Shown: positions 40,766 through 53,876 of the stretch, in pieces | Position numbering within the stretch: position 1 is the first letter of the stretch | How the letters are laid out: every line of letters starts with the position of its first letter | Source of the DNA: Polytrichum commune | Lineage: Eukaryota; Streptophyta; Polytrichopsida; Polytrichales; Polytrichaceae | Assembly: GCA_950295325.1 (NCBI GenBank) | Contig: OX485803.1 | Span: 72,927,554-72,991,553, forward strand | Reading direction: 5' to 3' | Length of the DNA: 64,000 nucleotides | The notes under the pieces: generated by a model | What the model was told of the DNA's origin: nothing | Databases searched by the model: none | Seen by the model: only the letters and a program-made list of their open reading frames with translations | Program-made: the position numbers and the translations under genes

Positions 40766-42749
40766 TTGTGTATGATGTTTTGAAAAATATTGCAAGGTCC
40801 AAAATGAATTGGAAGGATCGGTGAATTGGAAATACTATAACTCGTCCATCCTCACCATCACCATTGTCAAGTTGGCAGCAGATGACAAGTCACTCCATCA
40901 AGCAATTCCATTGCATCGATATCCTTAATCAAGGATGAAATTCAATTCAATCCAATCCAATCCAAAAAATCCTCCTGCAATTTAAGTTCAATTGGCCATG
41001 GTCACTATTATTCAATTGGTTCAAACTAGTAATGATCTAAGTCTAGCAGTAGCAATTTGAATATAGGAATGTGACCTACATTGAGATGAAGCTCAAAGTT
41101 TTGTCATTCAATCACATAGCTTTGTTAGCATCAATTCTAGCAATATCTTTTCTTAATCTTCTACCCCTCACTAATCCTGCATTCCAAAATTACTCTCAGG
41201 CTAAGTTTAGTGCAGAATTTGGAGAATACAGCTAACTATCCCATGAATCGTTTAATGCAAGAAATTTCTCATCACATGGACATGTGAATCTTCGAAAATG
41301 AACAGTTTTCTATGTGAATGGTTGCCATGGATGTGAGATGATAGGTTTTGAGAGCTTAATCGGTGTCGATGATGTGAAGGGTCATTGAATGTGTAAATTG
41401 ATCATGTTGTTTTATGTTTCCAATTTTGATAGATTCTCAGATCATAGAATTGGAAACGAAATGTGTTGTGACTTATGATTTGGAGAGCATTCTGACAGTA
41501 AAAAGAAGAAAAATAAATAATAACATACAATAAAAATGCTTAGTAACTTAGGTGATACCAAACAAGAATCCACATATTCCAGAACTAACTTAGATTCTAG
41601 AAGTAAAATCTAAGCCTTCGACCATACACTAGGTATATACATTGGCCACCACTTGGTAATTAGATGGCTCAAGGCACTACAAGCATGAGTGCTTGCCAAT
41701 TGACATGCATCACTGGAAACTTGTCCTATGTCACTGAAAAATTTACAAATTTATCATTATGATAGATTTGCATTCTTGTATCACTGATGTAGGATAATTG
41801 CTTAGGACTCGTATATTGGTAGTGAGGGTTATAAACAATGGTTGGTGGTTGTAATGCATGGATGTTAATCATAACCACATGTGTATTCTTACTTCATCAG
41901 TTACTCTACAAGGTGTAACTGAGGGTGATTTGTCACTAATTATACACTTTATCAAATTTGGTATAATTTTGTATGTAGTTCCTAATTATGTTATAGAGGG
42001 AGAGAATTGGAAGGTCAAAGCATGGGGGAGTGATTATGAGGCAATTATTCTTAGGTAGAGTTTACACTATCATCCATAGATTGTTTACACTAGCAATCAC
42101 TAGGTGACAACTAGAGAAGGTGGGGGGAGGGAGTCATATGACACTTGCGTTACATGACAAGTCATGAGGACCATTATAGTTATCATGACACACCAATTTT
42201 AAAGTACACCCACTCAAATGTTTAATTTCTTGTGCAAAAAATCCTTCATGTCATCACATATTCACACTTGGAGTGGGTTTATATAAGGATTTGATTTTTT
42301 TTTAAAAGGTCTTCAAACACCCATTCCAATGGACCTTAGTTTTGGACTTAAGATTGGACCAAGGTTCAATCTTGTTTTCTCAAGTTATATGGATTGTCAA
42401 TCTTTGGTGGGAAGGTAGTGCCTCATAAACCCCCTCCCCTATAGCATTTTTCATGCTTTAAACAGACTTAGACCTTGGTGTCAATAAAATAAAATAAAAT
42501 AAATGCCGGTGTTTCTTTCACCAACGTGAATGGCCAACCATTCTCCCTTACTCTTATCATGTATTACCAAGCATCAAAGTAAGGATACTATCTTCCTTTC
42601 GGAAGGGTGAATGTTCTCAACAACTTACTCAGGGGGAGGGTAGGGGGAGGGTAGGGGGAGGACAAACCGGAGGATGGGAGGGTGAAACTTGTGACTACTA
42701 TTGCTAAGCCCAGCAATGAAATTTTTGAGCCAACTTGACATCTACATTG
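40766..42749. other. 5' flank of PTRE1, then AT-rich intergenic DNA
   Basis: Only short frames; no gene recognised. A tandem G-rich motif sits at 42632-42661, listed separately. Confidence 0.45.
42632..42661 (+). repeat. G-rich tandem motif, possible G-quadruplex
   Basis: Three copies of GGGGGAGGGTA or its truncation in a row give at least five runs of three or more G separated by 1-2 bases. This meets the usual G-quadruplex pattern on the plus strand. Folding is inferred. Confidence 0.6.
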
Positions 42750-43259
42750 GGGTCAAAGACCATTTAAGGTATTTAGTGTCAAATGCATAATAGTGTTACT
42801 TACCCTGTTTTGAGGCGTATGCTAGGTTACACTAATGATCAACAACTTCATCATTAGTGTCAACTCATGACACTTGGCATTCACATGAGCTAACTAATAT
42901 CTTGACATGAGTATGTTCAACAATGTTATGAGGTGTATGCCTATGTTACACAATAATCTACAAGTTGACTAAAGCGTATACGAATGACATGTGGAATTGG
43001 TACGTTTAAGAATGAATGTAAAAACATGACACTTGCCATCAATAATATCTTCCCTTGCATACTAAACAACAAAACTATCATCTCAAGTATCCCAATATGC
43101 TACGCTAAATGTCATAATGTAAATGTTTTCTCACCCTCAAAAAAGTACTTATGTGAACAGATAGTATCATATTGGCAACGAACACGCGCGACACTTCGAG
43201 TCCTCTAGGCATATAATTTAGACAAATAACGTACATGACACCAAATATCATAAACAGTG
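42750..43259 (-). mobile_element. TIR element family D, copy 2 (reverse)
   Basis: AAGGTATTTAGTGTCAAATG at the left and GACACCAAATATCATAAACA at the right are near-inverse. Interior phrases CCTCATAACATTGTTGAAC (on the reverse strand), GTTACACAATAATCTACAAG and ATGACACTTGCCATCAATAA are the reverse complement of copies 1 and 3. Confidence 0.7.
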
Positions 43260-44016
43260 CAATGGGCTCAAATTGGGACAACTCAACAACCAACTTATAG
43301 GGATCTTGTATTTAAGTAAAGTTGGACATATTTTCAAAACTTGAACTTCTTGGTGGCTTCAATTCTATCAGTGGCTTCATCGATACACTTTGATATACAA
43401 AAAATGTGCGGGAGATATGTGAATCCTTAGTGATTACCTAAATATTATGCTATTAAAATACTGTGGAAATTTTAAAATATCTATTTTCTATGCTAAATAC
43501 GTATAAATAAATGTTGAATAGTGAGAATACAATCACAACAATTGCCATAATATTACTCTTCATCAACTCTGCATATTACATCAAAGGATTGTACCATATG
43601 ATATTCTCATAGTACTTATGATAGAACTCAACATGTTATAATTACGGACTTAGACTTAGTCCAGTTTTACTTAAATATCAGTTGGGAGACAATTTTTTAC
43701 TATTACCCCCCTCGGTAGGTGATACGAATCCAAACCGCTTTCCAAAGGTGGTCACCATAAACCCTCATGTAAAACCCCTTGAATCCAATCATTTCGGCTC
43801 GTGACCAATACGGTTGCTTGATTTTCAAAGTTTCGGTGGTCGTGGACCCTAGTGCAAACCCACCCTTAGAGTCTCTTGGACACCTGAAATGCGTGAAGCA
43901 ATGTGCTCAAATTACGACACTCTAAAGGTCAATGTCATCATGAAGAGTATTATGATGCCATCATGCGTTTCAATGGCCGAGCGGCACCACTCGGGACTCT
44001 TGGTTACCGAGCTAGC
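43260..44016. other. No gene recognised
   Basis: AT-rich intergenic sequence between two mobile elements, with no supported gene. Confidence 0.45.
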
Positions 44017-44734
44017 TGAAGTTTCCATATAGGCCACTCACCCACTAGATTATGGAAAATAATGGGTCACGTTGTTCACATGTGGTTAAGTACAAGCCAT
44101 CATCCAACTACAATATGGCGGTCCGCTAGGATGTGGAGGGTTGTGGACATGGGTTGTTATACTTTCATGCGCTCCCTGGAAAATCTTTAACCAACAAGTT
44201 CCGGTCACCGAAGGATTAAAGACCCGGTTTTAGAAGGAGAAGGAGGTTTTAATCCAGAGGGGAGAAATTAGTAGGTGGGCCCGGATTTGAGAAGTTCGGA
44301 GTAGCTACACAAAATGTGATATTTAGTGTTTGATAATATTTAGTGTTGGTACCACCCTACCATGCTCAACACTAATTTTCAATTCTTTGACAATTAGTGT
44401 TAGACATAAATGTGTCGCTACCTTCCCTACTGCCACTTCCCTTATTGTATCCTTTTTCTGATATCCTTACTAACACTAAATTCAAACATGTGACTTTCAC
44501 ATATTACCATAGTTGATAGTTAGTGTTTGAGTTTACATTTAATGTTACTAACTTTCATAGGGTTATTGATATTTAGTGTATGCATTCGTATTTAGTGTAT
44601 CAAACACTAAATATCATATTTTGTGTAGTTGGCACATACAAACCCTACCCCACTAGATTCCCTCTACATTTGAGCAGGTTTGTCCTCATTCACACTAGAA
44701 TATGGTGAGCAAGCAGCCTACACGGAAACTCACC
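44017..44734 (+). mobile_element. Element family E, copy interrupted by a MITE
   Basis: Ends GAAGTTTCCATATAGGCCAC and the inverse GCCTACACGGAAACTCACC. The interior, with TGGCGGTCC, GTCACCGAAGGATTAAAG and GGGCCCGGATTTGAGAAG, matches 6560-6995. It is split at 44306 by a 318-bp MITE. Confidence 0.7.
44308..44625. mobile_element. 318-bp MITE with 28-bp TIRs and TA target duplication
   Basis: The left end CACAAAATGTGATATTTAGT, continuing GTTTGATA, and the inverted right end CACAAAATATGATATTTAGT, continuing GTTTGATA, differ at one base in 28. TA flanks each side (44306-44307, 44626-44627). The related family E copy near 6855 has an uninterrupted GTAGCTAGTTGGC, so the TA duplication and exact ends are directly visible. 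Internal copies of ATTTAGTGTT repeat the terminal motif. Non-coding. Confidence 0.88.
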
Positions 44735-44780
44735 CTTATTCTACTCATAAAATGTTGCTCACTGGACTACTTTAGTACTT

Positions 44781-45160
44781 GAGGCATGCAAGTGTTATTC
44801 GGTTACTTTTCTTAATCGGATTCTTACATTTCATTGATGTGTGATTAGGTGACGATCAAAGAATAGACACCATAAGGACACGCGTGTGAAATGGCATTTG
44901 GAGTATGTCTTAAACTTTTTATTTGGCTACTCCACCCTCAATAGTGAACACAATGAGGAGGACCTATGTGTTTAGTTGAGGAGTCAACAAACATGCACTT
45001 CTCATAATCATAACTAAATAAAGGGAGGTTTGGTTTTCAATCCTTTTTTTTTTTGTTCATGCTTCATCATAAATTTTCATCAACAAATTCCGTTGTGTAA
45101 ATTCAATTGGTAGAAGATGGAGAACATGAAAAACAAACCGGATAACACCTACATACCTTA
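44781..45160 (+). mobile_element. Element family G, copy 2
   Basis: The left end GGCATGCAAGTGTTATTCGG is near-inverse to the right end AAACCGGATAACACCTACAT, continuing ACCTTA. The interior GTGAACACAATGAGGAGGAC and ACAAACATGCACTTCTCAT matches 48939-49313 and, reversed, 10720-10980. Non-coding. Confidence 0.65.
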
Positions 45161-48100
45161 GAAGTGCTTCTTGGTTCAAATGCTTTCCCCCTTTTGGAGA
45201 TGGGCACTTGATGGTATTCAACTTGATAGGTAGCATACAAGCATGTCCAACCAAATAGAAGTTGCCACATAAAAGTTGACCGGAGTTGAGCAATTGACAT
45301 GGAGTGTGCATATGATTCTAGAGTATTCAAGACTCCTTGTAAAGAACCTTGATTTGCGGTCACGTGTTACAAACTAGTTTGGTTTGTGCCATACTTGCAC
45401 GGAACCTTCGAGAGTATAAAAACATAGCTTTGCATATTCCCACATTAGATGTAAGCAAAGAACATGCTAACAGGTTCACATTCACGCCAATACCTAGATA
45501 TAGGAGTCTTTTTTTCTTTTTTTTCTTTTTTTTTCTTTAAGTAAAGAGCTATGAATTGGCATGATTTGTAAGTTGATGCATCATAGATTTCCAATAAGTT
45601 TGGAGAGGGCTCAAGAAAAAGGAAAACAAGATTATTACACAACTTTCTATGAGCCACATTTATTTGAGCAAGCAAGGTGGCACAACTCGAGTCTAAGGCG
45701 AATGGGCCAAAAACAACTGCATATAACTTTGCGCCCAGTTCTCCTAAGATACGAAACATTGAGTAGTGTTAGTCTCAAGATGAGTAGCAAATGCAAAACA
45801 CGTATGTAGCCAACATCCTCGTTATTTTTGGAGTTCATATGAATAAATCGTTTGTTGTCGAAGTGAAAATGCTCTTTCATATTAAAGTATTGTATAGGTT
45901 CTCCCAGTGCTGTCGATTGTTGAATCCATAATGATTTAACAAATTTGGAGCATGTCTGTTAACTCTCTTTCAAACGCTTGTCGTTTGGGTGTCCGTTCTT
46001 AGATCCACGCCTAATCATGTACCACTATAATATATATTCTCCTTTAAGATGTGAGTAATCGAAGGAGGCCCTCTTACCTTCAACAAGATGGGTACGAGCT
46101 TTTATTGTCTCACCTCCCCTTGGGGTTTACTCCATAAATGTGGCTCACTTTGGAAGGGGGCCCATGTGGGGTCCAAAAGGCCATTTCCCTCCACCGCACC
46201 TTTAAGTCATGCCCTCGTACTTTTACTTACCTACTATGAAGACGAGACAAATAAGCTTAGTCTGTCACTTGGATGTCTTTGGCACACTCCATCCAAACTT
46301 CGAAGCTTATGTGGAAAGAGAGAATATCCGAATGGCATGACTACTTGCAAGCTTTTGGACACTTTTTATGTATAGGTGCCTCGAAAAAGGCCTAAAGAAT
46401 GTGATATTGTATGTGAGGAGCCAAGTCTAGTGACGATGTTTGCAAAACATTGGGTCCAAGATTTCACACTTTTGACTTCCCATTCCATCTCCAACAAACG
46501 GACCCTAATGGCCACTTTGCGTCTTCGTCTAAGTTATGGACGAATGAAATATTGGCGAGGAGTGTGGGATAACACCTAAAGCATCGTCGCCTTGCGTTGT
46601 TGGACCACAATGGCGTCCTTGTAAAGTGATTGACTTATCTTATTTGGGGAGTGTGTATGTTTATTTAGCAAGGCACGTCAATGTTTTCCTTCTCAACCTC
46701 ACTCTTCGACAGTGGAAAAGCATTGAGTGGATAGACCCATTTCCAATAACTGCCCCAATCATAATACACAAGGGATGTTTACATCATAGACCATGAAGTT
46801 GTCCCATGTCATAGGGCATTTTTCCATGGTCACATTTCATGGTAACACTTGCATGGTCCAATTTTTTTTAAATGTATTCTTAAAGCCTTTGGGCCCCTGA
46901 CTAGGTGCAAACCGGACGTGGACCAAGAGAAGTGATCATGCACCAAAAAGTGGATTTGGGAATTTCCTTCATGTTTGACCTTCTCCCCTTTCTTCATCCC
47001 TTCTTTCATAGTAACTATGAAAAATGTTTGGCAACATTTTTTGTTAAAAAAAAATTAAAGAAGAAGAAGAAGACATTCTTTGCGATGGTCCCTCAACATT
47101 TGCAGTGAGAGAACCTCTTTTGCCTCTCCCACTGCAAAACCCGTTGGACCATAACTTGGATAATGTAGGCCTAGAAATAGGCCTTTTTGGGGACCTCAAG
47201 TTCCATGGTCACTCTTATCATTTTTTTTCTTCTTCTTCTTGATGTAAACCGAAGTTGTCTTGGGACAAGTTCAACAACCAATCACATATTTTAGAGGAGC
47301 AAGGGACGACTTCAAGGTCCATGATGTAGGTAGCCCCATAGAGTCCCCCAAAGCCATGGAGTTCCACACTTGTAGTCGTCAATCTATAGTTTGGAATGTT
47401 GGAAATAGGTACACTTGTTATCCCAGATTGTGAGGTAGGGCTAATAGTGCATGTGGGATATTAGTGAAGGTGATACAAAATTTCCTTATGCTATGAAATT
47501 AGTGCCACCAAAACATCTAGAAAGCAATGTTCATCACGCCACTATGCACTAAAAGCACCGGCACTATTCATCATGGCATAATTCACTAATAAGCATGTGT
47601 TTGCATTTTTTTTATCACTCTACAAGCACCTTTTAGCATGCACTGATTTACTTCGATTTTGTGGTATATGAGCATGTTTCCATGAATTTAGTATCACTTG
47701 GTAAAAATTCAACCCCTCACTAATTTGGAGACTTGGCAAAATAGTTCATGTTTTGGGAATTAGTACCACACACAATAATTGGAATAATTAATTTATTGAC
47801 TAGGCAAGAGAGGAGTCATAGTTGTTGAGGAGTTCAACTTGATGGATAAAGTGAGTTAAAATGCATGGATTTGGGTTCCTTGAATATGGTATTGTTTGCA
47901 CTCAAGTTTTCATCTACCAATTAACAAAAATAGGTCAACCTATGTTATGAATATAGGTTGGGAGAGCACCTTGCCTTCGGAGATTATGTTATTTCAATAC
48001 TTGAAAATAAATAATGATTTCATTTGTCGTTAAACATTGTAATATCAAATTCCAAGCTAATGAAAAATCACTCAAGTAGCACACATGCACCACACTTGTG

Positions 48101-48300
48101 CAAAATTTCTTAAGTTATAGGAAATGGGTTTGTCCACCTCGTCTAGGGAGTGTGTAATTTAGGAAGGCATATCAATGTTTTCCTTCTCAACCTCACACTT
48201 CAATAGTGGAAAACATTGGGTCAATTTGAAGGCATGGCAACCAATGACATGGTTTGGGTTTGGCTAAAAACATTTCATCAAGTATTAAGATTTGTCACAA
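45161..48300. other. Repeat-rich DNA without a recognised gene
   Basis: It contains a polypyrimidine run at 45509-45538 and a segment at about 46640-46730 (TCAATGTTTTCCTTCTCAAC) that recurs at 48150-48220. Short frames are unlike known proteins. Confidence 0.4.
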
Positions 48301-48303
48301 AAT

Positions 48304-48313
48304 CATATATAGT

Positions 48314-48352
<39 letters not shown>

Positions 48353-48405
48353 GTATATATATATATATATATATAGTTGTATATATATATATATATATAG
48401 TTGTG
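48304..48405. repeat. (TA)n microsatellite in three blocks
   Basis: Blocks of TA are separated by the same short spacer, ATAGTTGTATA. The spacer occurs before, between and after the blocks, so the whole unit has been duplicated as well as the dinucleotide. Confidence 0.85.
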
Positions 48406-48938
48406 ACTCAATCATAGTGGAGATATATGGGTGAACTGGATATTTATAATGGTCAAACATGTGAGAACCTAGGAGCTTGCCGTTGCGGGAGATAGGAGTT
48501 GGCCGGCTTGTTCATGGCCGTTCAAGGTGTTCACCTCCAAAAGGAGGTAGTAGTCATTGGAATCCGTCTAATTCTCATAATGCATGTTTCATGAAACATG
48601 CATTGACTTACACCAACTCAATAACGAGTAAGACCATAATCTACACTGGTGGTAACATCGGAATTGTCTTTCTTTCTTTTCTTGTAGCGTAGTTGTGAAG
48701 GGAAAGAGACTCTTGTTTACTTCGTCATTTTATTGGGAGGTCCAATATGAAAGTTTAATGACAAAGAGAATCTTCACAATGATAATGAGTGAGAAATTAT
48801 ATGAGGTCTAAAAATTGCAAGGAATAAGGCTACACACACTCTCTAGAATTGTTACTTTCCTAATCTTGTGGTACATATCCTACAAGGAGCGAGTGCATAT
48901 CTAAAAAAAAGTGTGTCCAATACATGGTTAAGATGTGC

Positions 48939-49313
48939 TAAGGTATGCAAGTGTTATTTGGTTACATTTCTTAATTGGACACATGTAGTTGACTTATGTG
49001 TGATGAGGTGAGGATTATGACCAAACATCTTAAGAATGCATGCTCAAAGATAGTGGACTGCATTTTTAAATTCTATTGACAACTCCACGCTCAATAGTGA
49101 AGTCAATTGGGAGGACCTATGTATTCAGTAAAGGCATCAACGAACATGCACTTTCGATAGCCATAACTAAATAAGGGAAGATCCAATTTTTGATATGACT
49201 TTTGTGGATGTTTCATTATAGACTTGTTGATGCAACACAGTTCGTAGACGCAATTTTGATCAATAGAAGGTGGAGAGCAATAAAAACTAGCATAATAACA
49301 CCCATATACCTTA
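48939..49313 (+). mobile_element. Element family G, copy 3
   Basis: The left end TAAGGTATGCAAGTGTTATT and the right end AATAACACCCATATACCTTA are imperfect inverted repeats. The interior GAGGACCTATGTATTCAG and ACGAACATGCACTTTCGATA matches copy 2. Confidence 0.65.
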
Positions 49314-50981
49314 ATGAATTGAGTTTGGATAGGGGACCAAAAAACTACTCACCAAAATAATGAGATTTTTTTGCATTTCTAAACAACCCCTTGGCATGAA
49401 TGAGATAGATAAGACAAACGACCCTTACTCAACTACTTTTCTTAATAGAACACATGCATTCGAGTGTTGTGTGATTTGGTGTGGCTTCAAGAACAATCAC
49501 CAAAAAGACATGTATTCAGAAGAGATTAAATTGCGTGCTCAAAATATGATAACCATTATGGTTGAGGCATCTATAACCAACAACATAAGAGACTTTGCAT
49601 TTGTTTATGAGGAGTACTAAATGGAATTATTCTTCTTGCAAAGAGAAACCGATTCTAAGAAGAATACAAATAAAATAGTATAAAAATCCATGAATATGGA
49701 ATTGCCACAAGTTTCAAAGCATTAAACTTAGGGTAACAATAATTGATTTATAGATCAACCCCTAGCGGCTCATCTAAATGTCAATGCTTAATTATGACAC
49801 TTATCAAAGCTCTTAAGAAAGTAATCAATCAAAAATTGTCACCACATAACCCTCAACTCCGTTTACTTAAAAAATATAGATCTCGTCCATATCAGCAATT
49901 CATGACCCTAGCGAGTGGTTAAATGGACCTGGTCGACTATGGATGCCTTGACCTTATAGATGAAAGACTAGTTGAACACCGCCAAAATAGCGCCTTGCCC
50001 CTTGAACATAACTATCAAACCTCAATTACTAGACATAAGCCTGACATAAAGTTAACACAATACCGGCAACTTGCAAGAGTCAGCTAGAAAGAGTGATACA
50101 AAAGTGTGCTTCAAATGTGTAAAGTACTTAAACATGTCTTTGAAGTTTATAAATAGTTCACATCTCCAAGGACATTAAACACGCAATTACCTAGTGCAAG
50201 ATGATTTGCAAATTATGGTGGTAATTTTTCTCATAATTTTTGGAGCTCATATGAACATCTTATTTGTTGGCTCTGTCTGTAGGATAGAGGCTATGCATCA
50301 ACTTCTTCGTTTCAAGAGCAAATTTCCTAACCACTTTGCGTTCACACTTGAACGTTACTTGTTCTTGTTATTTTTGGCCCACTTTATTTAATGTGGATGT
50401 TAACTATAATTATATATGTGGGGCCATTCACGGTTGGGGTACTACTTTTGGGCGTCTAACGGAAAACGGACTTTTTTGGATAACTTCACATGCTTGGTAT
50501 GCTTAGATTTGTATTGTGAAGCATATTTTGGATCATACCTACATTTCATACTCCATATCGAGTACACTGACAAAGGTAATTTAGAATGAATAGGGTCATC
50601 TAAGATATCCTTTTGATTCCTTAAAGGACATTCAGGAGTGTTGTCTTAATTGTTCACCTTAGGATCAAGGAATGAAAAGGACAACAAGAATCAATCGAAA
50701 CGATCCCAATTTTTTTCCTCACACTCGTCGTTCAAGTGTGTACCAATAGAACCAAACATGTATTGAATAGCAATTGCCCAACTTTACATGTGGCACCAAA
50801 CATGTCCAAATATACATATACTCACGGCCACACGTAAAAGGAACGTCTAGTATTAGAATTGGACAAAAAAATTTATATGAATGGACACATGACACTTTTA
50901 CCAAGGTACCAAGGTACATAACAGGAAATAATTGACCACCAATGCACACCTAAATAGCAAAAAAATGCCACTGATGTGGCC
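49314..50981. other. No gene recognised
   Basis: AT-rich. A frame of 86 codons at 49360-49620 overlaps sequence similar to other dispersed repeats in the window and is not supported as a gene. Confidence 0.45.
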
Positions 50982-51000
50982 TAGGGTTTAGGGTTTAGGG
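50982..51000 (+). repeat. Interstitial telomere-type repeat
   Basis: Nearly three TTTAGGG units (CTAGGGTTTAGGGTTTAGGG begins at 50981) lie in non-telomeric surroundings. This is the usual plant telomere motif; short interstitial tracts (telo boxes) also occur in plant promoters. Confidence 0.85.
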
Positions 51001-51227
51001 TGATTATTAAATAATAATAAAAATCTTTCTTGATAAAGCTTATGAACTATCTACTTATTTATGTAAAATTTATTGATCAAATAATAGTAAATCATGATAA
51101 AAACCAAGATCAATGCGACATAGTCCTTAAGTCCTTTGTCCCGAAAGTAGTACCCTGATCATGAATGGCCCCATGTATATGTGTGTATATATATATATAT
51201 GTATATGTATGTGTATGTGTATATATA

Positions 51228-51295
51228 GAACTATAATTGCTCCCTAAAATGCATTGAAAGAAATCTAGTTAACTATAGTTATTTCGGCAGTTCTT
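51228..51295 (+). mobile_element. Fragment of element family F
   Basis: TCCCTAAAATGCATTG followed by AAATCTAGTTAACTATAGTT matches the right-hand end of the copy at 1083-1638. Only about 70 bp remain. It sits next to a (TA/TG)n tract at 51175-51225. Confidence 0.6.
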
Positions 51296-52857
51296 GATTA
51301 TTTATTCTAAAAACTTCGGGTGATATCAAAATCCTTGACCTGCATTTGAGAAGAAGGTGCACAAAATCCAAGAAAGGTTTGGTATAGTATATAGCCATGG
51401 ATTGGCATGAGCAAAGTGGACAACTATAATTGTAGTCTTTCATAGTAAAGGACAGAGCCTCACGGTTCTACCGTTTTCTTGTTAGTAAAGTGAAGTGCAT
51501 AATATTATTTAGATCCGTATTAGTGTTATGTGGGACTGACAATATTCCATGGAATATTATTAGTCCCACATAACATTGTTACAGATGTGAATGATGTAAT
51601 GTGAGGTGAGGTCATCATTTTTTTTAATAATAGTACATACTGTCAATGCAAAAGTGATGGTTGAATAGCATATTGTGAATTACAAAAAGCATGCATTATT
51701 CGTCCTATAGTGGTGGGTGGTTGGGTTAGAACTAAGAATGAACCCCAACAAGACATGTGCTCAAAAGAGATTGGCGTATGTGCTCAAAGTTTACGATCAC
51801 TCTAGATTAAATAATCAACATGCATGCACTTTTGATAATTGTGGCCAAGGCCCACACCATACTTGGGGTTGGATTGAGGGCCAACCGTGAACCCTAAGAA
51901 TTTCAACCATGGAATTGTTTTGTTTCATCGAATCTATTGCGAGGGCTTTATACGGGTTGCATATGAACACATACTCATCAAATGTGGTGTCCTAGGTGGC
52001 ATAAATTTGGAACCAAATCTTTGGGCCAACTTTGGAAAACCAAGACAATGGTGATCAAATTCACTCACCCACATGGTCGACAATGCTTTTGTCCATAACA
52101 TCAAAAGCCATGCCCATTGTCTTCATTTATTGAAGAGGGTCTTAGAATATTATTTTAAAAAACAATGTTAAATACACAAAACCCACTACACAAATCCACA
52201 CCTACATCTACAAAATAAATGAACAACAAGGTATTTTTTTTCGTACATCATCAAAACTTTGCAATACTCATCAAATAGAATCCAAAAGGCAAACAAGTAG
52301 GTAGCTACCATTTTGGGTGTGTTGAGAATTATGGAAGAGAGTGACTTGGAGCAATAGGGAGAATATTGTGAGCAATTCATTTGACTTTATCAATGGTTTG
52401 TTTCTTCACATGTTGCGGCACGTGAGTCGTGAGAGCATGAGCAAAACTAGTTTGATATTACATGTTCCGATGAGTTGTTTGCGCCAATGATTTCAATTCC
52501 ACCCTTTTATGATGCCTCCCATGGGGGTTAGGTGAAATGTAGTGAAGCCCGCCACACCCCATATATGGTTAATTTATAAAATTTGACAATAGAATTTGAT
52601 ACATAGACCCCGATTTAGTATAGTGGGACTACTTGGGACCCCAATTTAGTCTAATTGGGATTAATTAATCACACATCTATGGGGGCACCTCTCATGGTAG
52701 GTGTCATGATTTGAAATCCTCAGAGGAACATTGGGACCTAAAATTGGGCCCTCGTAACTTTACATGTGATAAGGTTGGGCCTGCAAAAAATTGATATGGG
52801 TTGGATTGAGGGCTTAACTGCAACTAAGTGGGCCTAAATCAAGGGAAGTCCACTTGT
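51296..52857. other. No gene recognised
   Basis: AT-rich with short frames only. A short palindrome, GTTATGTGGGACTGACAATA against TATTAGTCCCACATAAC, lies at about 51525-51575. Confidence 0.4.
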
Positions 52858-52983
52858 CAATATGATTTTTGTTGATGCTTCATCAAAGATGTGGTAATAC
52901 AACACAAGTTTCATTATGTAAATATAATTGATAGAAATTAGGGAACGTGAAAACGACTTGAATAACACCCACATACCTTATAG
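52858..52983 (+). mobile_element. Element family G, right-end fragment
   Basis: TTTTTGTTGATGCTTCATCA to AATAACACCCACATACCTTA matches the right third of copies 2 and 3. The left part is missing or unrecognisable. Confidence 0.55.
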
Positions 52984-53266
52984 TTAATTCATTTGACGAG
53001 AGAGAGAGAGAGAGAGTTTCTATGAGTGTACCTCTCATTCATCCAACATAAAGCCCTGAAATGATATGTAGTCGAGAGGTTATTTTTTAAAACTTGATTT
53101 GAATTTAGTATTAGTTTTAAAGTCCTTGAATTGGTCTATTTGATGTCATTTGAGATGAATTAGCACTAAGCCCATAGGGGGTCAAGTTTTTATGTTGGAT
53201 GGATGAGAGAAACGCTAGTATACGATAATTCCCTCTCTCCTCCCAACATAACAATATCTTATATAT

Positions 53267-53267
<1 letters not shown>

Positions 53268-53301
<34 letters not shown>
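53268..53301. repeat. (GA)n microsatellite
   Basis: About 17 GA units at the left edge of the tandemly duplicated region. Confidence 0.9.
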
Positions 53302-53304
<3 letters not shown>

Positions 53305-53307
53305 TTA

Positions 53308-53850
53308 GGGCCGGTTCACATGGGGTTTCAAGTACCAAGTCCTACTCATGTTAGCAAGTCCCAACATGGAGGCAAAGCCCCAACTTTTGAGCCTCATTAA
53401 ACTATTAAAATACGACTAGTTATCGTTAAAGTCATATCTTAATTATTTTATGCAAAAATTGTGGAACTACCGTAGTGTCAAGAGTTGGGTTTAACTTTTT
53501 GCTTGACCCAACGCTCAACACGAGTCTCAAACCTCACCTCCAAAAAGTGTTGCCATGTAGGCATCCATGTCATACTTGGGACTTAGAGTCAATTCACACG
53601 GGGTCCCAAGTCCCACTCATGTTAACAAGTCCCAACATGGAGGCAAAGTCCAACTTGTGAGCTTCAAGAAACCACTAAAACGTGCTTAATTATCATTAAA
53701 GTCAAAATTTGATTATTCTATGCAAAAATATTGTGGGACTTGCGTAGTTGGATCTTGCTTTGTGCTTGACTCAACTCACAACACAAGTCCCAAGCCTCAC
53801 CTCCAAAAAGTGTTGCCATGGAGACATCCATGTCATAGTTGGGACTTAGA
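53308..53850 (+). repeat. Tandem duplication, two units of about 270 bp
   Basis: Both units contain AACAAGTCCCAACATGGAGG (first with a G for A change), CCTCACCTCCAAAAAGTGTT and CATCCATGTCATA, then TTGGGACTTAGA, in the same order. The second runs into the 91-94-bp array. Confidence 0.7.
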
Positions 53851-53876
53851 ACTTGGGACCTTGTGTGAAGTGGTAA

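Noticed and set aside
42984-43208. 74-codon plus-strand frame
   Set aside because: It lies inside a family D transposon and is not conserved in the other two copies.
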